A stretch of 64,000 bases of DNA from Candidatus Gastranaerophilales bacterium (GTDB taxonomy: Bacteria > Cyanobacteriota > Vampirovibrionia > Gastranaerophilales > Gastranaerophilaceae), in contig CALUUI010000001.1 in the NCBI GenBank assembly GCA_944323925.1, positions 62,001-126,000 on the forward strand. Direction: 5' to 3'. Positions 51,202-58,349 of this stretch are shown in pieces. The stretch's first letter is position 1, and every line of letters starts with the position of its first letter. The notes under the pieces are model-generated. The model worked only from the letters and a program-made list of their open reading frames with translations, was not told the DNA's origin and did no database searches. The position numbers and the translations under genes are program-made.

Positions 51202-51791
51202 TGGCACTCCTGTCTTATCAGTTCTTTTTTTATCTTTTCTAACGCGTACTGGATAATTCTTGATATCCTAGACTGTGAAAGGTTAAACTCTGCTGAAATA
51301 TCTTTTAATTTTTTATTATAAAAGAATTTTGCTTTTATTATATCCCGCTCTTTTTCAGGTAATTCATTTATTGCTATTTCTAACAGTCGCTTAATTTCTG
51401 CCATTTGTGCATGAATTTCAGGTGTAGCAGAGGTATCTTTTAAAACGATAGGAGTTTCATTCTCTGCCACATCATCAATTGACACTATTGGTGTATAACT
51501 TGGTCCTGAGTTCTCCTGATTTCTAAGTAAATACCACTTGTATCTGCGTCTTACTTCGTTTCTTACAGCCCATTTTATTGCATTTGATAAGTATGCATTA
51601 TTGAAGGTTGTGCCTAGCTTTGAGTTCTTTAACAAATAATATACTGTGTAATTCCCGACATTTATTATCTCATTGAACTCTATTAAGCCAATAGAGGAGA
51701 ATTTTTTGTACTCTATCTTGCTTATTGTTTCAATTAACTCTCTGTATTGTGATATGTCAATATTTTTTTTATTACCGGTAATTTCCTTCAT
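51198..51791 (-). CDS. Sigma-70 family sigma factor, FliA/SigF-like
   Basis: 197 residues. Region 2 is present at the N-terminus (ISKIEYKKFSSIGLIEFNEI with the AIKWAVRNEVRRRY DNA-melting stretch). Region 4 is at the C-terminus: LPEKERDIIKAKFFYNKKL, then the HTH DISAEFNLSQSRISRII. The linker (about 100-130) is short, with region 3 mostly absent, so it is an alternative sigma of the FliA/SigB-like group. It is translationally coupled to gcvPB, an unusual neighbour. The starting ATG has no clear Shine-Dalgarno. A flagellar target is suggested by FliW/CsrA in the window but not proved. Confidence 0.8.
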   Translation of the reverse strand: MKEITGNKKNIDISQYRELIETISKIEYKKFSSIGLIEFNEIINVGNYTVYYLLKNSKLGTTFNNAYLSNAIKWAVRNEVRRRYKWYLLRNQENSGPSYTPIVSIDDVAENETPIVLKDTSATPEIHAQMAEIKRLLEIAINELPEKERDIIKAKFFYNKKLKDISAEFNLSQSRISRIIQYALEKIKKELIRQECQ

Positions 51792-51918
51792 ATTTATATC
51801 ATACTCAAAAAATAGTCTTGGTAAAGAGGAAATTAAAAAAGCGTTAAATCTTCATATTTGTTTGCATTAACTTGTTAATAAAAGTTTATAATGTTTTAAT
51901 ATTTCTAAAGAGGGATAT

Positions 51919-52635
51919 ATGAAAAAGTTAATAATTTTATTTTTTGTAGTAATTATTAGTATGGCGTCAGGGATGTCAGAAACATTGACTGCGACTGATG
52001 TTGGACAGGAAAATTATAATACGGCAATTGAGTCAATTAACAAGAAAAAATATGTTCCTGCACTAAAATCTTTAAATAAAGCAATCGAACAGGATGCAAA
52101 TAATTCTTTGTATTATTTTACTAGGGCGAAATTAAGATATGAGGCTTTTAAAGATTATCCGGGAGCCATTGCAGATTTAAAGAAGGTTGCAGAGCTTGAT
52201 TCAAATTACCAAGGCGTATATTCTGAACTTGCATACGTTTCTCTATTTAATAAAGATGTGAAATCTACAAAGGAGTATTTATCTAAAGCTGAAGTCCAAA
52301 ATCCTGAGGATATAAAAATATTTTTGACCCAAGCATTAATCTATATTGAAAATATGAATTTTTCAAAAGCAGTAGAAGTATATGATAAGGCAATAGAACT
52401 CTACCCAAATGATTCTGATTTGTATTTAAGGCGCGGATATGCAAAATCATATATGCGCAGGTATAGAGCGGCAATGAAGGACTATGACAAGGCAATAGAA
52501 CTGAATCCTAAGAACTATGCTGCATACGAAAAGCGCTCTGAGGCACATAGCACGATGTTAAGAACAGGTAAGGCAAAACAGGATTGGATTAAATCCGAAC
52601 AACTAAGGTTTGAAGTTCCTGAAGAAAAAAAATAA
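51919..52635 (+). CDS. Secreted TPR-repeat protein, 238 aa
   Basis: Signal peptide MKKLIILFFVVIISMASG with cleavage near residue 20. At least four TPRs follow: NTAIESINKKKYVPALKSLN, AKLRYEAFKDYPGAIADLKK, AVEVYDKAIELYPNDSDLYL and AMKDYDKAIELNPKNYAAYE. GAGGG lies 6 nt before the ATG; TATAAT at 51887-51892 is the probable -10. A periplasmic adaptor is likely. It is transcribed away from the sigma-factor gene and precedes the tRNA-Lys transcription unit, which has its own promoter. Confidence 0.83.
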   Translation: MKKLIILFFVVIISMASGMSETLTATDVGQENYNTAIESINKKKYVPALKSLNKAIEQDANNSLYYFTRAKLRYEAFKDYPGAIADLKKVAELDSNYQGVYSELAYVSLFNKDVKSTKEYLSKAEVQNPEDIKIFLTQALIYIENMNFSKAVEVYDKAIELYPNDSDLYLRRGYAKSYMRRYRAAMKDYDKAIELNPKNYAAYEKRSEAHSTMLRTGKAKQDWIKSEQLRFEVPEEKK

Positions 52636-52643
52636 AAAATTAC

Positions 52644-52671
52644 TTGCACAAAAATATTGTTGCGATATGAT
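52644..52671 (+). promoter_or_regulatory. Promoter of the tRNA-Lys transcription unit
   Basis: TTGCAC (52644-52649), 16 bp, TATGAT (52666-52671). Transcription would start near 52678 and run through the repeat-filled leader to the tRNA. Confidence 0.7.
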
Positions 52672-52724
52672 AGTTTTGTCGAGGGTGGCAAAAGGAAAAA
52701 CTGCTCGCCGCTCAGAGTTGAAAA

Positions 52725-52765
52725 TCTTATAGACCAGTGGCACTCTGCCGACGAGAAGGTGACTA
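52725..52765 (+). repeat. Repeat A, copy 1 (41 bp)
   Basis: Identical to 52883-52923. Begins TCTTATAGACCAGTGGC, so it includes the first 11 nt of the tRNA (52731-52741), and then diverges from the tRNA. Confidence 0.9.
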
Positions 52766-52827
52766 GCGAAAGCGAGCTGAAGGTAAAAGCGAAGCGAACC
52801 TGTTAAAAGCGAGCTTTCAAGAAGAGT

Positions 52828-52899
52828 TCACGTTCGAGGAGAGGAAGGTAGCGCAGTCGCTACCACCATAAAAATTGAAAATTCTTATAGACCAGTGGC
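52828..52899 (+). repeat. Repeat B, copy 1 (72 bp)
   Basis: Identical to 52928-52999, exactly 100 bp away. It contains the GGTAGCG hairpin and ends with the first 11 nt of the tRNA (52889-52899). Confidence 0.92.
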
Positions 52900-52923
52900 A
52901 CTCTGCCGACGAGAAGGTGACTA
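52883..52923 (+). repeat. Repeat A, copy 2 (41 bp)
   Basis: Second copy of repeat A. The spacing to repeat B differs between copies: 62 nt after copy 1, 4 nt after copy 2. Confidence 0.9.
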
Positions 52924-52927
52924 AATG

Positions 52928-52999
52928 TCACGTTCGAGGAGAGGAAGGTAGCGCAGTCGCTACCACCATAAAAATTGAAAATTCTTATAGACCAGTGGC
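52928..52999 (+). repeat. Repeat B, copy 2 (72 bp)
   Basis: Second copy of repeat B. Its last 11 nt are the genuine 5' end of the tRNA-Lys gene. Confidence 0.92.
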
Positions 53000-53060
53000 G
53001 CAGTGGTAGCGCAGAAGACTCTTAATCTTTTGGTCGTGGGTTCGAATCCCACCTGGTCTA
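52989..53060 (+). tRNA. tRNA-Lys (anticodon CUU)
   Basis: 72 nt. Acceptor AGACCAG (52989-52995) pairs with CTGGTCT (53053-53059), discriminator A. D arm GCGC-AGTGGTA-GCGC; anticodon arm GAAGA-CTCTTAA-TCTTT with anticodon CTT; T arm GTGGG-TTCGAAT-CCCAC. CCA is not encoded. It reads codon AAG. The acceptor 5' side is duplicated twice upstream in the leader. Confidence 0.96.
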
Positions 53061-53229
53061 TTTTTTAGTGTCTAAATTTTTGAGTTGTTTATATTATTGT
53101 ATATATTTGTGTTGCGTAAGCTGCTCAGAGTGTGTAATACTTTTAAGTAGTTGCAAAAAATGTTTGTCAAACTGTGCTAATTTACAATTATTAAAATCTT
53201 TTCCGCTTAATATTATATGGTTTTATAGA

Positions 53230-53475
53230 CTAACTGTTTTTATGATGCTTTTGGGGCAAAAATGTAAACAGTCCTGCAGTTGATGCAATAATTGCATTTA
53301 TAAATATTGAATTTTTGGTTGGTGATTTAAAAAACTGACATTTTCTCCCAACAAAATCTAATCCTATTCCAAAGGTAAACCAAGCAGTAGTTGTTGTTAT
53401 AGCTTTTTGTGTTCTGTTTGGTGTTTTAGGTCTTTCATATCTTGTATGCAAATTTTGTTTAAAAGTAATTTTCAT
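53230..53475 (-). CDS. Small membrane protein, 81 aa
   Basis: 81 residues with two likely membrane segments (ITTTTAWFTFGIGLDFVG and SIFINAIIASTAGLFTFL). The N-terminus is basic and polar (MKITFKQNLHTRYERPKTPN). AAGGAA lies 6 nt before the ATG. Upstream on the same strand is a long hairpin (53504-53547) and a 24-codon frame ending 4 nt before this ATG. No family recognised. Antisense open frames here are Cys-rich but lack signals. Confidence 0.55.
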   Translation of the reverse strand: MKITFKQNLHTRYERPKTPNRTQKAITTTTAWFTFGIGLDFVGRKCQFFKSPTKNSIFINAIIASTAGLFTFLPQKHHKNS

Positions 53476-53478
53476 ATT

Positions 53479-53553
53479 TTATTCCTTATTATTTATGACT
53501 AAAAGCTGGATGAGAAATAGACATTTCAGTCTACCTCTTATCCAGCTCATCAT
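53479..53553 (-). CDS. Possible 24-codon leader peptide
   Basis: Opens with ATGATG, encodes MMSWIRGRLKCLF and ten further residues to NNKE, stop 4 nt before the 81-aa gene's ATG, whose Shine-Dalgarno lies inside it. A 19-bp hairpin lies within it. No good Shine-Dalgarno precedes it (GGAGG is 23 nt away). Coincidence is possible. Confidence 0.25.
   Translation of the reverse strand: MMSWIRGRLKCLFLIQLLVINNKE
53504..53547 (-). terminator. Long hairpin, minus-strand terminator or attenuator
   Basis: Nineteen positions pair (53504-53522 with 53529-53547; three are G-T pairs in RNA of one strand), 6-nt loop. On the minus strand it is followed by TTTT. It may end the kinase-like gene's transcript or regulate the 81-aa gene. 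Confidence 0.55.
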
Positions 53554-53699
53554 TTCTAAGAATGATTCACCCTCCGAGTGACAGTATTTATTTTATTTAT
53601 TAAATATTAGTAGTCAACTTATAAAATATTTTATAGTCGTTACTTTAAAATTAGTAGTTCTGATGCTTATTGAATTATTAATAATTAGTTAAAGTTTTC

Positions 53700-54713
53700 T
53701 TAGAAGAACTCTTGTCTTGGTTTTATATAGTTAATTAGTTTTTCATCAACAAATTCTTTAAACATTTCTACCATGTATTCAAATCCATTATCATGCAATG
53801 TTGGATTTTGTTTTTCAGCAATTAATTCTTTTAATTTAGCTTCGGTTTCCTTTAACAGTGTTTTATCAGGAAAATAGTTAAAAGGATCGCCTTCAAAACC
53901 TCTTGCATATAGGTTTGTATCTAAGTTGTCAAAATTTAATTTCTTTACAGGTACTTCAAGTAATCTTTGAGCGTATGCTTTTGCTAGTTTTCCCAAAATT
54001 TTTGGTGCGTGTTCTGTTTTATCTACGTCAATTGCATGGTACAAGAATGATATTGGATTATATTCGGCCATATGATAGTTTGGACTAAAATCTATACAGG
54101 TTAAGTTTTGTGATATTGGATCGACTAGCAAGTTTTCTCCAAATCGGTCAAAGTCAATTCCTTTTTCTTTTGCTTCTTCTACTTGTTTTATTGCATCTTT
54201 AAATGATGATTCCGGAAAATTATTAGCAACAAGCTCTTGTAGTGCTTGTTTTACTTTTATACCGGATTCGGTATCACTATGTTTCATTATTTTAAGAGGA
54301 ATTCCAGGAATGTATCGCATTAACTGAGTATCGGAATCTAGGTGAGCGACAACATGATTTACTTTATCATATTTGTTAAGTTTCATATCAAATCCCAGCG
54401 TTTGTCCTTTTGCTGTTAATTTCTTTAGTTGTCTTATGCAATAGTAGGGATAGTCTTCTATTTTGTATGCGATTGCTTCTTGGCCTCTGCCAATTTCAAT
54501 TTTATCTTTGAGTGCTTTTTTACAAATTTTTATTATCTTATCTGATGGTAAGTCAAGCAAATCAACAGATTTTGGTACCCCTCCGCTGAAGGATACTGTG
54601 TCTTGCTTTAAAGGTAATAGCTTGGGGGATGTTAAATAGTTTGTTTGCCGTTGATAATTATTTTGTGTTTGTTGAGGACCTTTGTTAAAAATATTTGAGA
54701 TTTGCAGATTCAT
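53700..54713 (-). CDS. Protein-kinase-fold protein
   Basis: 337 residues. Residues 1-55 are low-complexity and carry TVSFSGG (39-45). Then a kinase-like order: Gly-rich loop IEIGRGQEAIAYKI (72-85), a beta-3 strand with Lys near 97-98, and a catalytic loop FDRFGEN with D189 and N194 exactly five residues apart as in HRDxxxxN kinases, followed after 14 residues by IDF with D208 at the DFG position. The HRD His/Arg are not conserved. It probably phosphorylates a protein or small molecule, or is a divergent effector kinase. No Sec signal. Only AGAAG precedes the ATG. Confidence 0.6.
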   Translation of the reverse strand: MNLQISNIFNKGPQQTQNNYQRQTNYLTSPKLLPLKQDTVSFSGGVPKSVDLLDLPSDKIIKICKKALKDKIEIGRGQEAIAYKIEDYPYYCIRQLKKLTAKGQTLGFDMKLNKYDKVNHVVAHLDSDTQLMRYIPGIPLKIMKHSDTESGIKVKQALQELVANNFPESSFKDAIKQVEEAKEKGIDFDRFGENLLVDPISQNLTCIDFSPNYHMAEYNPISFLYHAIDVDKTEHAPKILGKLAKAYAQRLLEVPVKKLNFDNLDTNLYARGFEGDPFNYFPDKTLLKETEAKLKELIAEKQNPTLHDNGFEYMVEMFKEFVDEKLINYIKPRQEFF

Positions 54714-54841
54714 TGTTTTCTTCTAATCCATTGTTGTAAATGTATAAATTTGAATGTTTCTCAATCAGAAAAATTGCTTAAATATGAAGAATTTGTTACA
54801 ATTTTTTGATATAAAATTGGATTTTCTATTGTCCTAATATT

Positions 54842-57751
54842 TTATTTTACAAGATTAAGTCCGTATTTTTGGATTCTTAGTGCTACGTTTTCATCAAGTT
54901 CTGGCTTAGTTTCGTCAGGATTAAGAATATAGACTAAGTCTTCAAATCGTAGCTCTTTTCCTTCGCTGCTATATTCGTGTAGCCAGTCTTTGATTTCTTG
55001 GTGATATTCTTCTGCAAGACGACTTATTTTCCCTAAATTGAGTTTTTTATTAGCTTTTATGGTTAAGTCTTTACCTAGTGATTGTGAGTAGTAGCTGCGT
55101 TCTTGACTTGGAAAACGTTTTACCAGATTGAATACCTCAATATTGTCACAGAGTTCTTCTATTTCCATTGAGTAGACTTCTTTATTACCTGTGCTTTCAT
55201 ATAATATGTCAGCCAGTGCTTGTTCGATTACTAATATTTTTAATTTGTTTTCTGTTGTCAGTGCTATTTTGGGGATGATTGCCAGTTTCCCTCTTTCGTT
55301 TGCATCTTTGCGTTTTACAGTGCAATATTTATTAAATTCTTCTAGATCATCTGCATTTGTTACGGTTTTTCTGAATGCTTTCATTAATTCTTCTTGGTAT
55401 GCTGCCGCATAATATGTCGGTAAAAATGGGTATTTAGAGGTGTATAAATATGTACTCTTTTTTATAGCAGGTTCTATTTCAAACATATTAGGGTTATCAT
55501 AAACACAAAATTTAAAACTGTTTAGCAGGGAGTATGGTGCATTATTTTTAATTTTTTGGTATAGTGCTTTTTTTACGTTAGAGGGGTAAATTGATTTGCT
55601 TGAAAACAGTATTAGTAATGTTTTTCCATAAGTTTTTAAATAGTCTTTTAGACCCGTGTAATCAAATCCCTCATAAGTCGGATTTTCAATATTTTGTGTA
55701 AAATAGTAATCAATAATTTGTTCAAGCTCAACTTCACTTAATTCGGTTTTATAGTTGTTATATAACCTTTCGATTTTATTATCGTCAATATGTCTTTTAA
55801 TGACAGGGATTATAAAATCTTGATTAAGTTTTAATGATCCAAGTTCAATAGGATTTTCACCTATATCAAGTTTATATAATGCGGTTTTAACATCTGAATG
55901 AGATATTGTATATACGTCTGGGTTTTGTGTGCATTCAAAAAGTGTTGCGGCAATTGCAGCTTCAATTGAACGATTATATATTGCGCAATTTAGTGGTTCT
56001 GTTGATGAAAGTTTTTTTAAATTTATTTGGTCTTCTATGTTTAATTGTTCTCTACGTAAGTTTTTTGTCCAAGCAATTACTTGTTCTTCCGGAATTTCAT
56101 TTGCTACCATATTTATAAAATCTTTTAAATAGCTTTTGGGCAAGTGTTTTAATCTCGGTTTTAGCGGACCGTTAAAATATGCATCTTGAAATTCTTGGAT
56201 ATATTGAGGATATGGTATTTCTCCGTTAATCTTAATTAATTCTGTTTCTTTTTGTTTACTAGCTTCAAGTTCTTTTATTCTTTGTGTTTTGTTACGTATT
56301 ATTTCTTTTTTTAAGTCTTCAAATGTTCCATTTGATATTGCTCTGTTAACTTTTTCTTGTGATTTGATTATATTTTCACCCAATAGTTTTGAATATTCTG
56401 GATGCTTATTCCAAAATTCTGTCATTATTTTAGATTGAAATTCACTGAATGCTACATTTGAGAAAAGCATATCAGCAGGTTTATAAATTTGGTTTTCCCG
56501 TAAGTATTTTGACAAATCTTTTATTAAATCAGTACTATTATTCCAAGCATCAATCATTGTGTAGCGTAATGGCTCTGAACCGCTTTTCATCTTAGAAATA
56601 TAATCGGTTCTTTCTTCCGGTGTCATTGTCGCCCAGCGTTCTGTTAATCGCTGCATTCGTTTTATATGCAGGGTATCTTTTTCTGCTTCTGTCATACTTG
56701 CTTCAAATATTTTTAAGTTGTTTGTTGCCCATTTGATAAACAGTTCATTTTCCGCTAATTTTTTTGAGCCAACTCTTATTTTAGTTTTGTGGTTTGAACT
56801 GTTTTGGTCTAATTCTTTTGTTTGTTGGTTGGTTTGCTGATTTAGCTTTTTTTCTTCCCGTTCAGATTTCTTAAACGCTTTTAGCATTTCAAGTGTTGAA
56901 GTTTGGTCAGCTATCATTTCGATTATTTGTTTCCTTGTTAGGCTGCTCCACCAATTTTCATATCTTTTTACACTTTGTTTTGCTCGTGAAATTCGTTCTT
57001 CATCGCTTAGTGAATTTATGTATTCTTGTAGACTTTTTGAAATATTATCTCCAACTGAATCTGAGTAGCCTTCTCTTGTATATTTGAGTGATTGAAGGTA
57101 TTCAAATGCAGGAAGGGCAATTCCAAGTGCTTTTAGGGTTGTTGAATAGATGTATTTACTATCCGTGTTTTTAAATTTGAAATCTGCTTTAAAATCCTCG
57201 TCTAAATCGGTTTCTAAATCTTGATTTATTTCATCGATTGTCTTTCCTTCAAGAAATATCTTTTTTACAAGATATACTGTTAAATCTGACTTATCTTTTA
57301 ATATTCCTTGATTAGATAAAGCCAGAAGTTCTTCATTCTCCTTGATTGATTGTAAAATCCCTCTTTTTGCCATCGTTTGATTTGCGGGAATTAAATTTTT
57401 AAACAGTCCCATACATTCTTTAGGAAAAAATTGCTTTATATCAAATACTGTTTTTGCCTCTGATAATTTCTGAAATGCGTCCCTTTGTGCTGTTAGTGGC
57501 GAAATATTAAAATTATTTAATCCTTCAATATATTCTTTAACTGTTATTGGCATTCGTGTTTTATTATATTCGTAAAAACGTTGTAAGCCTTTATCTACTC
57601 TTGCTTCAAATGCCAGTTGGTCATTAAATTGGTTGTATAGTAAATCATACGAATATTCTTTACTTGATTGTTTGATTTCTGCTTTTGTTGTGAATGCTGT
57701 TTTTGGGGTATTGTTATACGGGCTTATTGCTGTAATGTAATCTATTTTCAT
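54842..57751 (-). CDS. Giant helical protein of unknown function, 969 aa
   Basis: Not recognised. N-terminal motif KTAFTTKA (17-24), no signal peptide. Almost entirely helical and charged, with recurring segments such as YENWWSSLTRKQIIEMI and LTERWATMTPEERTDYISKM, which share W-[AS]-x-[LM]-T and suggest a degenerate repeat. A Gln/Asn-rich spacer (LNQQTNQQTKELDQNSSNH) lies near residue 310. AAGGA lies 8 nt before the ATG. It is in a row with the kinase-like gene and the 81-aa gene. It may be a large secreted or intracellular scaffold; I do not assign a function. Confidence 0.65.
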   Translation of the reverse strand: MKIDYITAISPYNNTPKTAFTTKAEIKQSSKEYSYDLLYNQFNDQLAFEARVDKGLQRFYEYNKTRMPITVKEYIEGLNNFNISPLTAQRDAFQKLSEAKTVFDIKQFFPKECMGLFKNLIPANQTMAKRGILQSIKENEELLALSNQGILKDKSDLTVYLVKKIFLEGKTIDEINQDLETDLDEDFKADFKFKNTDSKYIYSTTLKALGIALPAFEYLQSLKYTREGYSDSVGDNISKSLQEYINSLSDEERISRAKQSVKRYENWWSSLTRKQIIEMIADQTSTLEMLKAFKKSEREEKKLNQQTNQQTKELDQNSSNHKTKIRVGSKKLAENELFIKWATNNLKIFEASMTEAEKDTLHIKRMQRLTERWATMTPEERTDYISKMKSGSEPLRYTMIDAWNNSTDLIKDLSKYLRENQIYKPADMLFSNVAFSEFQSKIMTEFWNKHPEYSKLLGENIIKSQEKVNRAISNGTFEDLKKEIIRNKTQRIKELEASKQKETELIKINGEIPYPQYIQEFQDAYFNGPLKPRLKHLPKSYLKDFINMVANEIPEEQVIAWTKNLRREQLNIEDQINLKKLSSTEPLNCAIYNRSIEAAIAATLFECTQNPDVYTISHSDVKTALYKLDIGENPIELGSLKLNQDFIIPVIKRHIDDNKIERLYNNYKTELSEVELEQIIDYYFTQNIENPTYEGFDYTGLKDYLKTYGKTLLILFSSKSIYPSNVKKALYQKIKNNAPYSLLNSFKFCVYDNPNMFEIEPAIKKSTYLYTSKYPFLPTYYAAAYQEELMKAFRKTVTNADDLEEFNKYCTVKRKDANERGKLAIIPKIALTTENKLKILVIEQALADILYESTGNKEVYSMEIEELCDNIEVFNLVKRFPSQERSYYSQSLGKDLTIKANKKLNLGKISRLAEEYHQEIKDWLHEYSSEGKELRFEDLVYILNPDETKPELDENVALRIQKYGLNLVK

Positions 57752-57845
57752 ATTAAAAATCCTTTTAGTTATTTATATAAAATCCCTAAAAATAAATTTT
57801 GCTTATCATATGAAAAATTGTAAAGTTTTTTTTTAATTAATAGAC

Positions 57846-58058
57846 TTACTCAAAAAAGTACTTTATATCGACATTAAAATACTGGGAAATATTGTAAAGA
57901 GTTTCCAAACTGGTTAAATTTTTCCCCCTCTCTATACAAGAAATATGCTCCCTTGACATATTAACAAATTCTGCTAATTTCTCCTGCGATAAACCGTTTT
58001 CAAGCCTCAAAAATCGTATCTTTTTCCCTATGCTGTTTTTAAGTTTTCGTATTCCCAT
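57846..58058 (-). CDS. XRE-family transcriptional regulator
   Basis: 70 residues, a single Cro/CI-type helix-turn-helix: IGKKIRFLRLENGLSQEKLA (helices 1-2), then EFVNMSREHISCIERGKNLT (recognition helix SREHISCIERG). No sensor domain. No Shine-Dalgarno is visible. A perfect palindrome ACCATGGT lies at 58062-58069, immediately upstream of the start, and ACCATG recurs at 58158-58163; these could be autoregulatory operators. It is divergent from the glycosyltransferase operon and may regulate it. Confidence 0.88.
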   Translation of the reverse strand: MGIRKLKNSIGKKIRFLRLENGLSQEKLAEFVNMSREHISCIERGKNLTSLETLYNISQYFNVDIKYFFE

Positions 58059-58349
58059 ATAACCATGGTCGCACGTAATATTTTTAACGCTGTAATATGG
58101 ATATTACAAAATATGTCTGTAAATCATGTAAAATAAGCTATTGCATGTTTTTAAAACCATGATATACTGATTTAGTACTCATATATTTTAATAATAATTG
58201 AGGTAAAAATGTTGAATATACTTTTTAATATATTTTATATTTTAACTAAAAATAGGTAAGTTGACTAATATACTTTAAAGTTGTGATTTAGTTATTCTGA
58301 AAAAGATAGCTTTATTGAAAATTAGAGAAAGGTTTTGCAGAAATTTAGT
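58059..58349. other. Intergenic region between XRE gene and glycosyltransferase operon
   Basis: AT-rich, 291 bp. It holds the ACCATGGT palindrome, a 16-codon mini-frame (58209-58259; MLNILFNIFYILTKNR) with GAGG 5 nt before its ATG, and several TATACTTT-like boxes. No clear -35/-10 pair for the operon. The mini-frame may be a leader peptide. Confidence 0.35.

Larger units (their letters stand above)
52678..52988 (+). ncRNA. Repeat-rich leader of the tRNA-Lys transcript
   Basis: About 310 nt between promoter and tRNA with no credible open reading frame and GC content well above its neighbours. It has two overlapping pairs of direct repeats (see repeat entries) and several hairpins: GGTAGCG-cagt-CGCTACC (52847-52864 and again 52947-52964), GTGAC/GTCAC, GAAAGC/GCTTTC. 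I recognise no RNase P, tmRNA, SRP, 6S or T-box signature. It could be a precursor leader, a separate structured RNA, or a scar of repeated duplications. Confidence 0.5.

Noticed and set aside
52678-52988. Known housekeeping RNA (RNase P, tmRNA, SRP, 6S)
   Set aside because: None of the conserved core sequences of these RNAs is present in the leader.
52725-52999. CRISPR-like repeats
   Set aside because: Only two copies of each repeat, unequal spacers (62 and 4 nt), overlapping repeat units and no cas genes; they include tRNA sequence and sit under one promoter.
52725-53060. Integrative-element attachment sites at the tRNA
   Set aside because: The duplicated part is the 5' end of the tRNA, whereas integrases normally copy the 3' end, and no integrase or element lies within the window.
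53068-53283. Cys-rich 71-codon frame after tRNA-Lys
   Set aside because: GTG start without a Shine-Dalgarno; overlaps the better-supported antisense gene; composition is what AT-rich TGT-rich DNA gives by chance.
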